A stretch of 64,000 bases of DNA from NCBI RefSeq assembly GCF_022267515.1, contig NZ_JAKFGB010000012.1, forward strand, positions 558,001 through 622,000, given 5' to 3'. Within the stretch, counting starts at the first letter, position 1; each line of letters starts with the position of its first letter. The notes under the pieces were generated by a model. The model had not been told where the DNA came from and did no database searches. It worked only from the letters and a program-made list of their open reading frames with translations. Origin of the DNA: Rubinisphaera margarita. Lineage in GTDB: Bacteria; Planctomycetota; Planctomycetia; Planctomycetales; Planctomycetaceae. The translations under genes and the position numbers were made by a program. Shown one piece after another: positions 20,701 to 29,364 of this stretch.

Positions 20701-21333
20701 GATTATGAAATGGTCGCGGCCACAGCCGACGAGTTTCTCGTGCTCGAGGACCGGCGGCGGCTGATCAAGCTGACTGTTCGAGAAGAACCACGTCGGCATC
20801 TGGCGGAAACGTCCGACTACAGTTTCGACGATGCCGTTGTCGGCTGGTCCCCGGATGGCGAACAACTGCTGGCGACGACCTCCGATCACCAGTTGCTGAG
20901 GATCGATATCGGTTCACTGTCGCTATCTGGAACAACAGATCTGGGGGCGTTGCCGACGACGAAGCCGCATCTTGCCGGAGCTTACGCACTGGTCGAGATT
21001 GAAGGAAAGCGAATTGATGCTTACCCCCGCGGCGGAGGCGGACAGCCGTCCTGGTCACTCTCGCTGGGAACCTCTCCCCTCTCCATTCCCGTCTTTTCTC
21101 TCGATCAGGACCGATTGCTTCTGTCGCAACACGACGGAACGCTTCTGATCGTGAGCGCAGCGACTGGCGAGGAACTCGGTCGCATTCAGTTGCAGTCCGC
21201 CGTCTGCTGCGAACCGGTTCGGCGAAGTGACGTGTTGACCCTGGGATTGGAGTCTGGCAGCGTGTTGTCGCTTCCTTTGTCGCAGTTCGCTGGAGGGGCT
21301 GTAGCAACAGAGGAGGCCGCCAGTGCAAATTGA
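17800..21333 (+). CDS. FHA-like, TPR and PQQ-type beta-propeller membrane protein
   Basis: A 1177-residue protein. Residues 1-100 resemble an FHA phosphopeptide-binding domain (VTIGRHTSN near 28); 100-200 is an acidic, Ser/Pro-rich linker. A membrane helix lies near 212-232, followed by TPR-like helices (about 240-440) and repeated WR.ETG-type blades of a PQQ/BamB-like propeller (about 455-1170). The N-terminus would be cytoplasmic and the propeller external. It overlaps the next gene by 11 bp. ATG 17800 is preferred to GTG 17770. The function is unknown; the build suggests a signalling or scaffold protein. Confidence 0.65.
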   Translation: MAYLEIHLDDTTRQQKLARKEPVTIGRHTSNTVVVDDESVPLLLARVLWNKKARRFEVSAASEEDLLIGGKAIRSKILKDKDEITYGRFKAVYFDVDESVDIVPMDEAEDDLDEIDKTSAVVQEETVGPEGTPSASEGEETQPSDAPGMEPEAAEGTPDVKPEKVARKTSAKSLAAVKLARPDRQMEDESVKAWLTRSRRPGERDAVRSPLTTTLTIVGFILVIAAGGFYLLIGRQTAQLAYQDAKDDREQRKYAQAIAKYEQFLSDYPSHKLAKEARVELAFSRIDRQLSGAGASLEGAIAATNSFIDQFRNNENFRDWYPLLSTYAMRIAQDGYRQASRTHDPQFLELGDQGRQLFVRFKATDGSNDNNEAEIETARRTALADLLEYDVLQESLARLDSALKKKDAPATFQVFREAVARYPSFAERNELVTRVRSALGIEQTNVKTVEAPSEPAVVDDQSSTPGQQVFLIDLQRNRPDVTSDETPVWYLADGGCTAVDRMTGQPRWRIETGEPLAFEPIGVETRFACWLLPVDDGFGVALVRRADGEVQWRRRFPAGVLTEPTVTENTVFVTTDDRRMTAIQLETGETVRSLEFPQQISAPVTVLDSRSLCCVGTQDVLYFIDRQTWECSEVRYLGHAPGTVTLRPLTVADVLLTTEKDQLRSSRIRVLRWSEKQWNFEIVQSQRLPGIALGHPVLWGDRLFVEMNGPQIAAWQLSDNPADPFLRRITNASVPYSADVRLYLKPFEGDRLLVAGEDLRTLTLLTSAFDQSKSTVDLGRSTQSLQTFAGNSFAAGRKDPRIGSTLLHYNFLQDETYWVLSTSMDPVAVVPRPDPSQAPFCIDFNGRLFDVGRASNGPYSMVTPTESIFAGSSGPQNGSSRQIYALRDSSEPHVVFVRGNACKLLGHTGQVTRSITLPEPCEREPLLAGDRMLWTGTSGVHSTPLNEAGVAIDPWRFPQVAEQEQRSDYEMVAATADEFLVLEDRRRLIKLTVREEPRRHLAETSDYSFDDAVVGWSPDGEQLLATTSDHQLLRIDIGSLSLSGTTDLGALPTTKPHLAGAYALVEIEGKRIDAYPRGGGGQPSWSLSLGTSPLSIPVFSLDQDRLLLSQHDGTLLIVSAATGEELGRIQLQSAVCCEPVRRSDVLTLGLESGSVLSLPLSQFAGGAVATEEAASAN

Positions 21334-23821
21334 GCGATACCAGCCGTGCATTGTTCTCGCTCTGCTTTTGTCGAGCGTGTTCCTCTCGACCCCTGTCGCA
21401 GCTCAGCCGGGAGCCGAAGAACCGGAACCGGTCGAGTCGACCGAGAAGGTCGAAGCAGAAGACGCAGACGAACTTCCTCTGTTCTCTGAATTGCCGCTGC
21501 CGGAACTGGAGAGCTTGCTCGAAGGAGCCAAACAGGACTGGATTCTGTTGATTGGCGGACGCGTACTTCGTGTACCCGGTCTCTGGCCTCGTCCCGACCA
21601 CCTCGAGTGGCTGGAACGGGAACAAAAAGATCTTCTCGACGACCGTCCGCCGGCCGACCCCGAACTCGCAGACTGGCTCGAAGACTACAAGCGATATTTC
21701 TACATCTACCTGGCGGTGTCTGAAGAAGGCGTCGAAGACGACTATCGGCTGCATGTCCGCTATGTGGATCGCATTCTGTACCACGAAGATCTCTGTCTGC
21801 TCAAGGTCGACAAGCTGCTGCTCGCCGGAGATATCGAGAATGCACGCCGGCTGATCAGCGCCGTGGGACGCTGGGAGAAGGTGGTCAATGATCAACGGGA
21901 AGAGGAGCGTTTGAAACGGATTCGTTGGCCCGGACTGATCGATCGCGAACGTGCTCTGCTCCGAGCTGAAGTTCAACGTGAGTTGAATACCTCCCAGTGG
22001 GAGCGGGCATTCTCATTGATCAAACGCCGCTACGTAACCGACCCGGACGATCCGCAACTGCCGATTTTGACCGGAGATGTCTTGAACGGCATCGGGAATG
22101 AAGCGTATCCACGACGGGACTATCGACGATTGCGCTATTTCATCGCGGCGGCCGTGAAGATGTTTCCGGCACAGCGTCAGGCGGGCGAATGGAAGCAGCG
22201 TCTGACGGCGGATGCCGAGACGCTCCTGGCGACGGCGGAGGAGGATGCCAAAGCCGGTAGGCGACGGGAGTCATCGTTGCGGGCCCAGCAGGCGGCTCGA
22301 ATCTGGCCGTTCTCCGCTCAGATCAACCGACGCGTTCAGATCCTTCAGGAGCAGTATCAGACCCTCGATTTTGGAGTCGTTGAGAACGAGCCGGGTGGAG
22401 AGCGTGCGCTCGACGGTTTGCAGACCCACAAATGGATCGGAATCGAGCGTCTCTCCGAAGGTTATCCGTTGTACCAGTCACGGTTCATCGAGACCTGGCA
22501 GCCGGATGACCTGGGACGACGCATTACCCTGCACTTCATGCTGAACCGACAGCCGTCCGAGTCGCGTCCGATCGTCGATAGTCATCACTTCGCCAGGTCG
22601 CTTCTCGGGAGCACACTGGAACGCCGCAGCGAACAGCGGGGATTGTTCGCCAATAACCTGACCGAAGTGCATGTTGCGTCTCCCAGCGAGATCGAGATTC
22701 AGTTCGCTTCGCAAATGCCTCACCCCCTCGCCCGGCTGGCTGCGATTCTGGATGGGCAACCTGACGAAAAGCCACCCGTGTTGCTCGACAGTCACTTCCG
22801 GTACTCCGTGATCGACCAGCCGCTGCCGTTCGAAGATTTTGAATCGTGCTATCAACGTGCGTTCGAACCGCCGCGGCGCAATCAGCTGCGGAATGTCGCC
22901 GAGGTTCACCGCCACATTTATCCCGACCGACAGGAATTGCTGCGAGCCCTGTTGCGGGACGAAGTCCATCTGTTGCCGGAAACTCCGCTGGAGTATGTCG
23001 ACCGCATCGGGCAGGATCAGCGCTTCGGCGTCCTGGAGTATCAGGTTCCTCAGAGTGTGGGGCTGCGATTCCGTATCGGAGGACGGCTGGATGGATTTCA
23101 TGAGTACAGGCTGGCGTTGATGCTGATGCTCAATCGCGAGGACCTGTTAGCGGAAGTTGTTCCGGAAGGCAGTCCTGGTCAGTCGCTGACGAAGATTTCA
23201 AATTCGATCTGTCCATCCAGCTCGCATGCGTGGAGTCCTTCGCAGCTGATTCCGGCCTTTGATGAAACCTCCGCGCGGGCGTTGATGATTCTACTGCGAC
23301 GAAATCCGAATCTGCCCTTGCAGATCCGACTCGGGTGCCCGTCCTCGGCTGATATGCGGAAGCTGGCCGCGAAGATCGCGGAGCGATGGAAACGGCTGGG
23401 AGTCGAGACGGAGATCGTTGTCGATTCGACGTCGGGAGCCGAGGCGCTGGGGTTGACCGGGTTGCCGGAAGGCACGGTTGATGTGGATCTGGTGCAGTTC
23501 TGCATGGCTGCTCCTGATCACGAACTGCCCAGGCTGGCGACGTCCCGCTCTCACATCTCGGTCGATCATCTGGCCAGCCTGCCGTCTTATGTGCGAACGA
23601 CGTTACTTCGACTTGAGAATGCCAGGAACTGGAACGCCGTCAACACAATGCTTCGACAGTTACAGGATCAGATGTTGATCAATGCCTGGTACATGCCGCT
23701 CTACGAGTCGCGTCGGTTCATGACCGTTCGCCGCGAAGTCCGTCAGGTTCCCTCCACGCTGATGGAGACGTTTCAGACGCTTGATCGATGGATCGTTGAG
23801 CCGATTGTTCCGGAGTATTAA
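21323..23821 (+). CDS. Secreted TPR plus family-5 solute-binding-like protein
   Basis: An 832-residue protein starting at GTG with a strong AGGAGG six bases upstream. A signal peptide (1-27, ending VAA-QPG) is followed by TPR-like helical sequence (about 60-330). The C-terminal half resembles the SBP_bac_5 peptide-binding fold, with patterns such as LALMLMLNREDLL and a closing LINAWYMPLY segment. No ABC permease is adjacent, so a transport role is not supported. It overlaps the propeller gene by 11 bp and its stop overlaps the convergent HIT gene by 4 bp. Confidence 0.65.
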   Translation: MQIERYQPCIVLALLLSSVFLSTPVAAQPGAEEPEPVESTEKVEAEDADELPLFSELPLPELESLLEGAKQDWILLIGGRVLRVPGLWPRPDHLEWLEREQKDLLDDRPPADPELADWLEDYKRYFYIYLAVSEEGVEDDYRLHVRYVDRILYHEDLCLLKVDKLLLAGDIENARRLISAVGRWEKVVNDQREEERLKRIRWPGLIDRERALLRAEVQRELNTSQWERAFSLIKRRYVTDPDDPQLPILTGDVLNGIGNEAYPRRDYRRLRYFIAAAVKMFPAQRQAGEWKQRLTADAETLLATAEEDAKAGRRRESSLRAQQAARIWPFSAQINRRVQILQEQYQTLDFGVVENEPGGERALDGLQTHKWIGIERLSEGYPLYQSRFIETWQPDDLGRRITLHFMLNRQPSESRPIVDSHHFARSLLGSTLERRSEQRGLFANNLTEVHVASPSEIEIQFASQMPHPLARLAAILDGQPDEKPPVLLDSHFRYSVIDQPLPFEDFESCYQRAFEPPRRNQLRNVAEVHRHIYPDRQELLRALLRDEVHLLPETPLEYVDRIGQDQRFGVLEYQVPQSVGLRFRIGGRLDGFHEYRLALMLMLNREDLLAEVVPEGSPGQSLTKISNSICPSSSHAWSPSQLIPAFDETSARALMILLRRNPNLPLQIRLGCPSSADMRKLAAKIAERWKRLGVETEIVVDSTSGAEALGLTGLPEGTVDVDLVQFCMAAPDHELPRLATSRSHISVDHLASLPSYVRTTLLRLENARNWNAVNTMLRQLQDQMLINAWYMPLYESRRFMTVRREVRQVPSTLMETFQTLDRWIVEPIVPEY

Positions 23822-24246
23822 TCGTCAGCGGCGGTCGAGTTGACCTGCAGGGCAAATTCCTGCTGGAGAACACGCCTCATCGTATCAAGTTCGGACTGCT
23901 TGTATTCCGCAGCTTCTTTCAGGTTTCCCCAGACCGGAGCCGGCCAGCAGGCGTCCGCGGGTTTGCGACCGATCACGTGAATATGAAGCTGAGGAACGAC
24001 GTTCCCCAAGGCCGCGAAATTGACCTTGGGGTACTCAAGTTGATCCTTTAGATAGCGGGAAATGCACTCGCATTCCTGAAGGACAGTCGTCCGCAAATCG
24101 ACGGAAAGATCCAGAAGGTCGATCGCGTCCGTTGCCGGGACCAGAATGAACCAGGGGACGATCGCGTTGCGATGCAGGAGCAGGTGGCACGCCTGAAAGT
24201 GGCCCAGAGCGTGGCAGTCCTGCAGAAGTTGAGGATGAATATGCAT
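23818..24246 (-). CDS. HIT-family hydrolase
   Basis: A 142-residue protein of the histidine-triad group, which hydrolyses nucleotide-phosphate bonds. The motif is QLHIHVIGR with the trailing PAPVWG typical of one proteobacteria-like subgroup. It follows the Pta/Ptb-like gene by 31 bp and is the last gene of a three-gene leftward run (hydratase, Pta/Ptb, HIT). Confidence 0.85.
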   Translation of the reverse strand: MHIHPQLLQDCHALGHFQACHLLLHRNAIVPWFILVPATDAIDLLDLSVDLRTTVLQECECISRYLKDQLEYPKVNFAALGNVVPQLHIHVIGRKPADACWPAPVWGNLKEAAEYKQSELDTMRRVLQQEFALQVNSTAADD

Positions 24247-24277
24247 GATTCACTTGGTGCGCGAGAGTTCAACGGCT

Positions 24278-25183
24278 TCAGTGGTTACGGACAATCTGCA
24301 ACGCATAGGCCAGTGAGTTCAGCCGCGTCACGGTGTCGTCCGCGCGGGACATGAAGACCACGGGGGCACTGGTGCCGCAAAGAATCCCTCCGAAGCGACA
24401 GTCGGCTGTGTACATGATCGCCTTCACCGTCAGGTTAGCCGAGAGGAGATCGGGAAACAGCATTCCATCGGCATGACCTGCGACCGGGTCGTCGATGTTC
24501 TTTCTCGCTCCTGCCCGAGTGGCATACGCCAGATCGAAAGAAAGCGGTCCGGAGACGGCACAGCGGTCGTCCCAGGTCTGCCGGGCGTAGGTCATGAGCG
24601 GTTCAGCATCGAGCGTGTCGGGCATCGCTTCGTTGGGTTTCTCGGTTGCCGCCATGAGAGCGATGCGAGGTGACTCGCTCCCGAGTCTGGTAGCCGTCTC
24701 CACGATGTGCCGGAGCAGATCCTGTTTCTGCCCGAGCGACGGGCGAATCGTAATCCCTGTATCGGTCATCAGAAATCGCTTATCGTCGCGGGGGATTTCC
24801 ATCAGGACCATCTGGCAGATGATTCTCTCGGTTCGCAGGCCGGTCTCACGATTCAGAACGGCCCGCATGAGATCTGGTGTGGCGACCTGCCCTTTCATCA
24901 ACAGAGCAGCCTGCCCGGATTGGACGCAGCGCACCGCATCCACGGCCGGCTCCTCAGAGTCCACCAGGGTGAACGAATCGAGCGAGATTTCTCTGGCGTC
25001 GGCGAGACGGCGGATCTCTACTTCGGAGCCGCAGAGGATGGGGTGAATCCAGCCTCGCTCGGTTGCCTGGCTCATGGCTTCGAGTACGGTCTCATCGGCC
25101 CCTCCGGCAGCGGCGACCGCGACGGGGGCTGAGTTTTGTTCGGCCTGTTCATAGAGCGTGTCGAAGGACGGAAGGTCTGACAT
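24278..25183 (-). CDS. Phosphate acetyl/butyryltransferase family protein
   Basis: A 301-residue enzyme of the PTA/PTB fold, which exchanges an acyl group between CoA and phosphate. Recognisable pieces are ALLMKGQVATPDLMRAVL, LMTDTGITIRP and the C-terminal GGILCGTSAPVVFMSRADD. The length fits Ptb better than long Pta. ATG 25183 is chosen because the family begins there; a longer frame has no support. It is 19 bp downstream of an enoyl-CoA hydratase gene, consistent with acyl-CoA metabolism. Confidence 0.82.
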   Translation of the reverse strand: MSDLPSFDTLYEQAEQNSAPVAVAAAGGADETVLEAMSQATERGWIHPILCGSEVEIRRLADAREISLDSFTLVDSEEPAVDAVRCVQSGQAALLMKGQVATPDLMRAVLNRETGLRTERIICQMVLMEIPRDDKRFLMTDTGITIRPSLGQKQDLLRHIVETATRLGSESPRIALMAATEKPNEAMPDTLDAEPLMTYARQTWDDRCAVSGPLSFDLAYATRAGARKNIDDPVAGHADGMLFPDLLSANLTVKAIMYTADCRFGGILCGTSAPVVFMSRADDTVTRLNSLAYALQIVRNH

Positions 25184-25202
25184 TCTTTCTGGCTTTCGTC
25201 TG

Positions 25203-25979
25203 CTACTTCTGAGTCCACTGGGGCGCCCGTTTTCCGAGGAAGGCCGAGATTCCCTCCTGGGCATCGGCTTCGACCACGTTGGTCGTCATCACGTCGACGG
25301 CGTCCTTGTATGCATCGGATTCCGGCATCGACAGCTGACGATAGAACGCTTCCTTGCCGACGCGAACTGTCATGGCACTGGTCGCGGCAATGGCGTTGCA
25401 ATACTGTTGAACGGTTTCATCGAGTTCATTCTCGGCGACGACGCGATTGATCAGACCGAGTTCCACGGCCCGCTCCGCTGAAATCGGAACGCCAGTCAGC
25501 AGCATTTCCATAGCCGCCTTAGCGGGAATTGCTCTGACAAGCGGCACCATGGGCGTGGTGCAGAACAGGCCGATCTTCACCCCGGGCGTCGCGAAGCGGG
25601 CATCTTGCGTCGCCACTGCAAGGTCGCACGCGGCAACGAGCTGGCATCCCGCCGCAGTCGCCATGCCGCGAACTTTGGCGATGACAGGTTGGGGGACCTG
25701 ACGGATTTTCTGCATGACCCGCGAGCAGGTTTCAAACAGGTCCCGATACTCGTCTTCAGGCCGGTCCACCATCTCGCCCAGATCATGGCCGGCGCAGAAT
25801 GCCGGACCATTCGCTCCGATAACGATCGTGCGGATCTTCGAGTCGTTTTCGAGTTCCGTCAGCGCGGTCAGCAGCTCCTGCAGCAGAGACAGCGAAAGTG
25901 CGTTCCTGCGTTCAGGCCGGTTTAAAGTAAGCTTGGCAGTCTGGTCAACGTCCTGCCTGAGCAGCAGCGGTTCAGTCAT
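25203..25979 (-). CDS. Enoyl-CoA hydratase/isomerase family protein
   Basis: A 258-residue crotonase-fold protein with the oxyanion-hole segments GPAFCAGHDLGEM and ATAAGCQLVAACDLAVA. The GLFCTTPMVPL stretch and the overall pattern resemble the ECHDC3-like subgroup, whose exact reaction is not settled. It is the first gene of the leftward acyl-CoA run, with the Pta/Ptb-like gene 19 bp downstream. Confidence 0.85.
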   Translation of the reverse strand: MTEPLLLRQDVDQTAKLTLNRPERRNALSLSLLQELLTALTELENDSKIRTIVIGANGPAFCAGHDLGEMVDRPEDEYRDLFETCSRVMQKIRQVPQPVIAKVRGMATAAGCQLVAACDLAVATQDARFATPGVKIGLFCTTPMVPLVRAIPAKAAMEMLLTGVPISAERAVELGLINRVVAENELDETVQQYCNAIAATSAMTVRVGKEAFYRQLSMPESDAYKDAVDVMTTNVVEADAQEGISAFLGKRAPQWTQK

Positions 25980-26200
25980 TTTGTGTCCTCATTCTGGCGT
26001 GGAATCCCGATTCTAATTGGCCTGCCGACGCCTGGCCAGTTCGCTGCGCGAAGAGCGAAAGCGACGAGACCTCGGAGGGCAGTTGAGCCGATTTGGGCGC
26101 TCTTGCAGATTTTACCCGGACGTCGCACGAATGTTCCGCCGATGATTGAAGCAGAGTCTGTGTGCCTGCTTTTTAAGTCTCTTCGTCCTCAAGTCTGCTG

Positions 26201-26347
26201 ATGAACCTTCGTCATCTGTCGCTGCTTGCCCTTTTGTTCCTGATTTCAGGTTCCATTGCCGGCTGCGCGACACCCAGCTACGAACTGCCCGGAGGGTATA
26301 GTAGCACCTACTCGCGTGCCCTGAACTCGGGTGTTGCTCACCCGTAG
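26201..26347 (+). CDS. Tiny predicted lipoprotein (48 residues)
   Basis: A 49-codon frame with ATG at 26201 and TAG at 26345. Residues 1-21 form a basic-start, hydrophobic signal peptide and SIAGC (C22) is a good lipobox. The mature part is only 27 residues, rich in Ser, Tyr and Gly. No family was recognised. It lies alone between the divergent hydratase gene and glcD, 90 bp ahead of glcD. Confidence 0.55.
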   Translation: MNLRHLSLLALLFLISGSIAGCATPSYELPGGYSSTYSRALNSGVAHP

Positions 26348-26437
26348 GGTTTCTCGTCTTCTCCAATGGATGCGAAGTCGCTGCCGACCGGTTAGGCTAT
26401 CGATTGAGAACGAATCGATGCTCTGCCCGGAAACGCC

Positions 26438-27838
26438 ATGAACCTTGATGCCTTTTCAGCCGCGCTGGCCGAGACCTTGCGACCCGACCAGATCCTCAAC
26501 GATCCGGTCGAGAGGCTCGTCTACGAGTCAGACGGATATCTGGTCGAGAAGCGAATCCCCGATCTGGTGGTCTTTCCGCAGTCAACGGCCGAACTCTCCA
26601 CCATCATGCGGCTGGCTCACGAACAGCGTATTCCCGTGGTACCGCGAGGGGCGGGGACAAGTCTGGCGGGCGGATGTCTGCCCATCGATGGGGGCGTGAC
26701 CGTCTGTCTGTCGCGAATGCACCAGATCCACGAAGTCAATCTGCTGGACCGCTATGCCGTTGTCGATGCAGGAGTCGTGAATGGGCGTCTCAACCAAGAT
26801 CTGGTCGGAACCGGATTGCATTTTGCCCCCGATCCCTCGAGCGCGGGTGCATCGACGATCGGCGGGAATATCGCGACCAATGCCGGCGGACCACATACGC
26901 TTAAGTACGGCGTGACGTCCAATCATGTGCTTGGAATTGAAGTTGTCCTGCCTGACGGCCGAATCGTTGAATTCGGCGGACCGCAAGGCTTCGACACCGG
27001 CTGGGATCTTTCGGGCCTGTTCACAGGAAGCGAGGGGACGTTTGGCTTCTGCACCCGAGCGACCGTTCGACTGGAACGCAATCCGCAGTCCTGGCAGACC
27101 CGACTGGCGATCTTCGACCAGCTGGAAGATGCGGTCACTGTCGTAAGCGAGATTATCGGAGCGGGTGTCATTCCGGCCGCCCTTGAACTGATGGATCAGG
27201 GCATGCTGCGGGCGATCGAGGATCGGTACAAACACGGGTTGCCGACGGATGCCGGAGCAGTTCTGATCATTGAAGTGGATGGACCCGATTCCGCGACGAT
27301 CGAAGAGATTGCCCGAATTGATGCGATCTGTGCCGCGGGAGCGTGCCGGGAGATCCGCAGGGCGGAAACATCGGAAGAACGTCTTGCGCTCTGGAAATGT
27401 CGCAAGCAGGCGTTCGGAGCGATCGGACTGTTAAGTACGAGCTTCTGCACGCAGGACGGCGTAGTTCCAAGAACGCGGCTGCCGGAACTGCTTAACTACG
27501 TGCTCGACGTGGCAGCGAAGTACAACTTAACGATCTTCAACGTCTTCCACGCCGGGGACGGAAACATCCACCCGATCATCCTGTTCGATGAACGTTATCC
27601 TGAGCAGGTACAACGAGTTCTGGATGCGAGTGAAGAGATCCTGCAGAGATGTCTCGACTTCGGCGGGACAGTGACGGGAGAACACGGAATCGGAATTGAG
27701 AAAATCGACTTCATGGATCGGATGTTTTCGAGCACCGATCTGGAAGTCTTCCGAGAAATCCGCAGCGTATTCAACGCTGGATCGATCACCGGTCGAGGAA
27801 AGCTGATTCCCGTCCTGGCTGCCGAGCGATCATCCTGA
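26438..27838 (+). CDS. glcD: FAD-linked oxidase, GlcD-like glycolate/lactate dehydrogenase subunit
   Basis: A 466-residue VAO-family flavoprotein that oxidises a 2-hydroxy acid, most likely glycolate or lactate. The FAD-binding half contains PRGAGTSLAGG and GASTIGGNIATNAGG. The C-terminal half contains HAGDGNIHPIILFD and TGEHGIG. The length is as expected for GlcD. Partner GlcE and GlcF genes are not adjacent. Its 3' end is 94 bp from the convergent HPr gene. Confidence 0.88.
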   Translation: MNLDAFSAALAETLRPDQILNDPVERLVYESDGYLVEKRIPDLVVFPQSTAELSTIMRLAHEQRIPVVPRGAGTSLAGGCLPIDGGVTVCLSRMHQIHEVNLLDRYAVVDAGVVNGRLNQDLVGTGLHFAPDPSSAGASTIGGNIATNAGGPHTLKYGVTSNHVLGIEVVLPDGRIVEFGGPQGFDTGWDLSGLFTGSEGTFGFCTRATVRLERNPQSWQTRLAIFDQLEDAVTVVSEIIGAGVIPAALELMDQGMLRAIEDRYKHGLPTDAGAVLIIEVDGPDSATIEEIARIDAICAAGACREIRRAETSEERLALWKCRKQAFGAIGLLSTSFCTQDGVVPRTRLPELLNYVLDVAAKYNLTIFNVFHAGDGNIHPIILFDERYPEQVQRVLDASEEILQRCLDFGGTVTGEHGIGIEKIDFMDRMFSSTDLEVFREIRSVFNAGSITGRGKLIPVLAAERSS

Positions 27839-27932
27839 ATGACGGCAGCCGGAGAATCGATATCGAAGAGTCGCTACCGCGAGCGTACAAGAGACTTCGT
27901 GTCTCGCAATACGTCAGGCGACAAAGATCGAC

Positions 27933-28253
27933 TTAGCGAGAGCGGTCGACGTAGAAGTCATTCTCAAAGAGCTCGACGAGCTGTTCGATCGCTTCGTCTG
28001 CGGAGTAACCTTCCGCCTCGACGACAAGCGAGGTTCCCTGATCGGCACGAAGTGTCATCAGGTCGAATACAGCCTTGGCGTCAACTACTTGCTCATGCTT
28101 GAGAATTCGGATCTCACAGTCGTATCTGCGTGCGAGTTCGGCAATCTTGGAACACGGGACCAGATGCAGTCCATGTTCAAGATTGACAGTAACTTCTGCC
28201 CTGCAGAGGGGACTTTCTCCCATGGTAATTTGCTTTGGCTCCACCAATTTCAT
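27933..28253 (-). CDS. ptsH: HPr-like phosphocarrier with altered active site
   Basis: A 106-residue HPr fold. The phosphorylated His is kept (H30, in EHGLHLVPCSK), but the residue two places on, Arg17 in classic HPr (GLHARPA), is Val32. The regulatory Ser46 position (KSIMGVMSL) is Ala61 in DAKAVFDLMTL. HPr normally passes phosphate from enzyme I to EIIA proteins. The ATG at 28253 follows AGGAG closely (2 bases). It is downstream of ptsN and hpf on the same strand, separated from ptsN by 424 bp. Confidence 0.85.
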   Translation of the reverse strand: MKLVEPKQITMGESPLCRAEVTVNLEHGLHLVPCSKIAELARRYDCEIRILKHEQVVDAKAVFDLMTLRADQGTSLVVEAEGYSADEAIEQLVELFENDFYVDRSR

Positions 28254-28677
28254 AACTCCTGCTTGAAGAGAGTCTGGCTCTGAGAGGACACACCGTAGAC
28301 CAAAAGGTAACGCTGTTTCTATTCAGAACGTCAGACAACCTGGAATTTCCATCCGTGTGTACAGGTTCGGGAATAACACACTCGCTTCGCAAAAATGCCT
28401 GGAGAGTGTGCAGCGCGGGCGGATTGCTAAATACAGTTGGGAAACGAAGAGAATACAACCGCTGGTCAAGAGATGGTTTACGTGCCAGCCTTTGTGCTTC
28501 CTACGAGGCTGCAACCTGTGCTGGTTCGATGGGAACCCATCGATGAAACCAAATTATAAGCATGTGCTTATGAGATCGGCGATACGAATCGTCGTCAATT
28601 CGTCTGATTCTTCAGAAATTTCCCTCAACTGCCTATTGCAAGTGGCGTGCCGATTATGCGTCCGGCTCGCTGGGAAA
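28254..28677. other. 424-bp gap between ptsN and ptsH
   Basis: No convincing gene was found on either strand. It is more AT-rich by eye than the neighbouring genes. It contains a near-perfect inverted repeat, GGTTCGATGGG-AA-CCCATCGATGAAACC (28523-28550), that could be a hairpin in the leftward transcript, without a T-tract. A separate ptsH promoter may lie here. Confidence 0.4.
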
Positions 28678-29148
28678 TTAAAGTTCGTTCTCGTCGGCTT
28701 CTCGAAGCAGCTCGAGAACTTGCTCCTGAGTCTTGGATTGACGAAGAAAGCTGCAGAAATTCTCGTTTCGCAGATGGCGAGAAATTGTTTCCAGGGCCCG
28801 CAAATGGTCGCCCGGACGGTCTGGTGGCGAAATCAGCATGAACAGAATGTAGACATCTTCGCCATCGAGGCTGGCAAAATCGACACCTTCTGGCGCGATG
28901 GCGATCGTGGCCACAAGTTCATCAACGGACGGGTGTTTCGTATGAGGAACAGCAATTCCTTTGCCGATACCGGTCGATCCCAGCTCTTCACGCTTCAGGA
29001 TCGCGCCGACGATGCTCTCTTCGTTGTCGCTGGAGATCTGACCGGTTGCGCGGAGCCCGCCCACCAGTTTACGGATCGCATCCTCTTTGGAATTGACCTG
29101 CAGATCCGTGATGACCGAATCTTTGACAACAATCTCTGAGAACTTCAT
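28678..29148 (-). CDS. ptsN: PTS EIIA, nitrogen/fructose type (PtsN-like)
   Basis: A 156-residue regulatory phosphoacceptor domain with the active-site histidine in GKGIAVPHTKH (H69) and the preceding EELGSTGIG. EIIA-Ntr proteins receive phosphate from HPr-like proteins and control potassium, nitrogen or stress functions rather than sugar uptake. ATG 29148 is chosen since homologues begin MKFSEI/MKLSDI; the upstream extension has no support. It sits between hpf and ptsH. Confidence 0.88.
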   Translation of the reverse strand: MKFSEIVVKDSVITDLQVNSKEDAIRKLVGGLRATGQISSDNEESIVGAILKREELGSTGIGKGIAVPHTKHPSVDELVATIAIAPEGVDFASLDGEDVYILFMLISPPDRPGDHLRALETISRHLRNENFCSFLRQSKTQEQVLELLREADENEL

Positions 29149-29364
29149 TTCTTTATGCTCCGCGGAAGGGTAAGGCATGGAAGGATGGTATGTTCAATGT
29201 AGTAAAAATCAACAGGTGGAAACGGATGCAGAGCAACTCCGCCAATTGGTCTCCACCTTCTTCCGGTTTCACCTGGTTCGTCTCGCCGGCTGGGACCGAA
29301 GTCGGCTTTGCCAGCAAGGGCATTTATCCTGGCGGGATCGAGTCGTCTCGACCGCAGGACTTAA

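Noticed and set aside
20765..21976. 403-residue minus-strand frame across the propeller/SBP joint
   Set aside because: Both plus-strand genes are supported by domains and a strong ribosome site; this is a shadow.
28357..29139. 260-residue plus-strand frame opposite ptsN
   Set aside because: ptsN is certain from its EIIA motif; the antisense frame has no family features.
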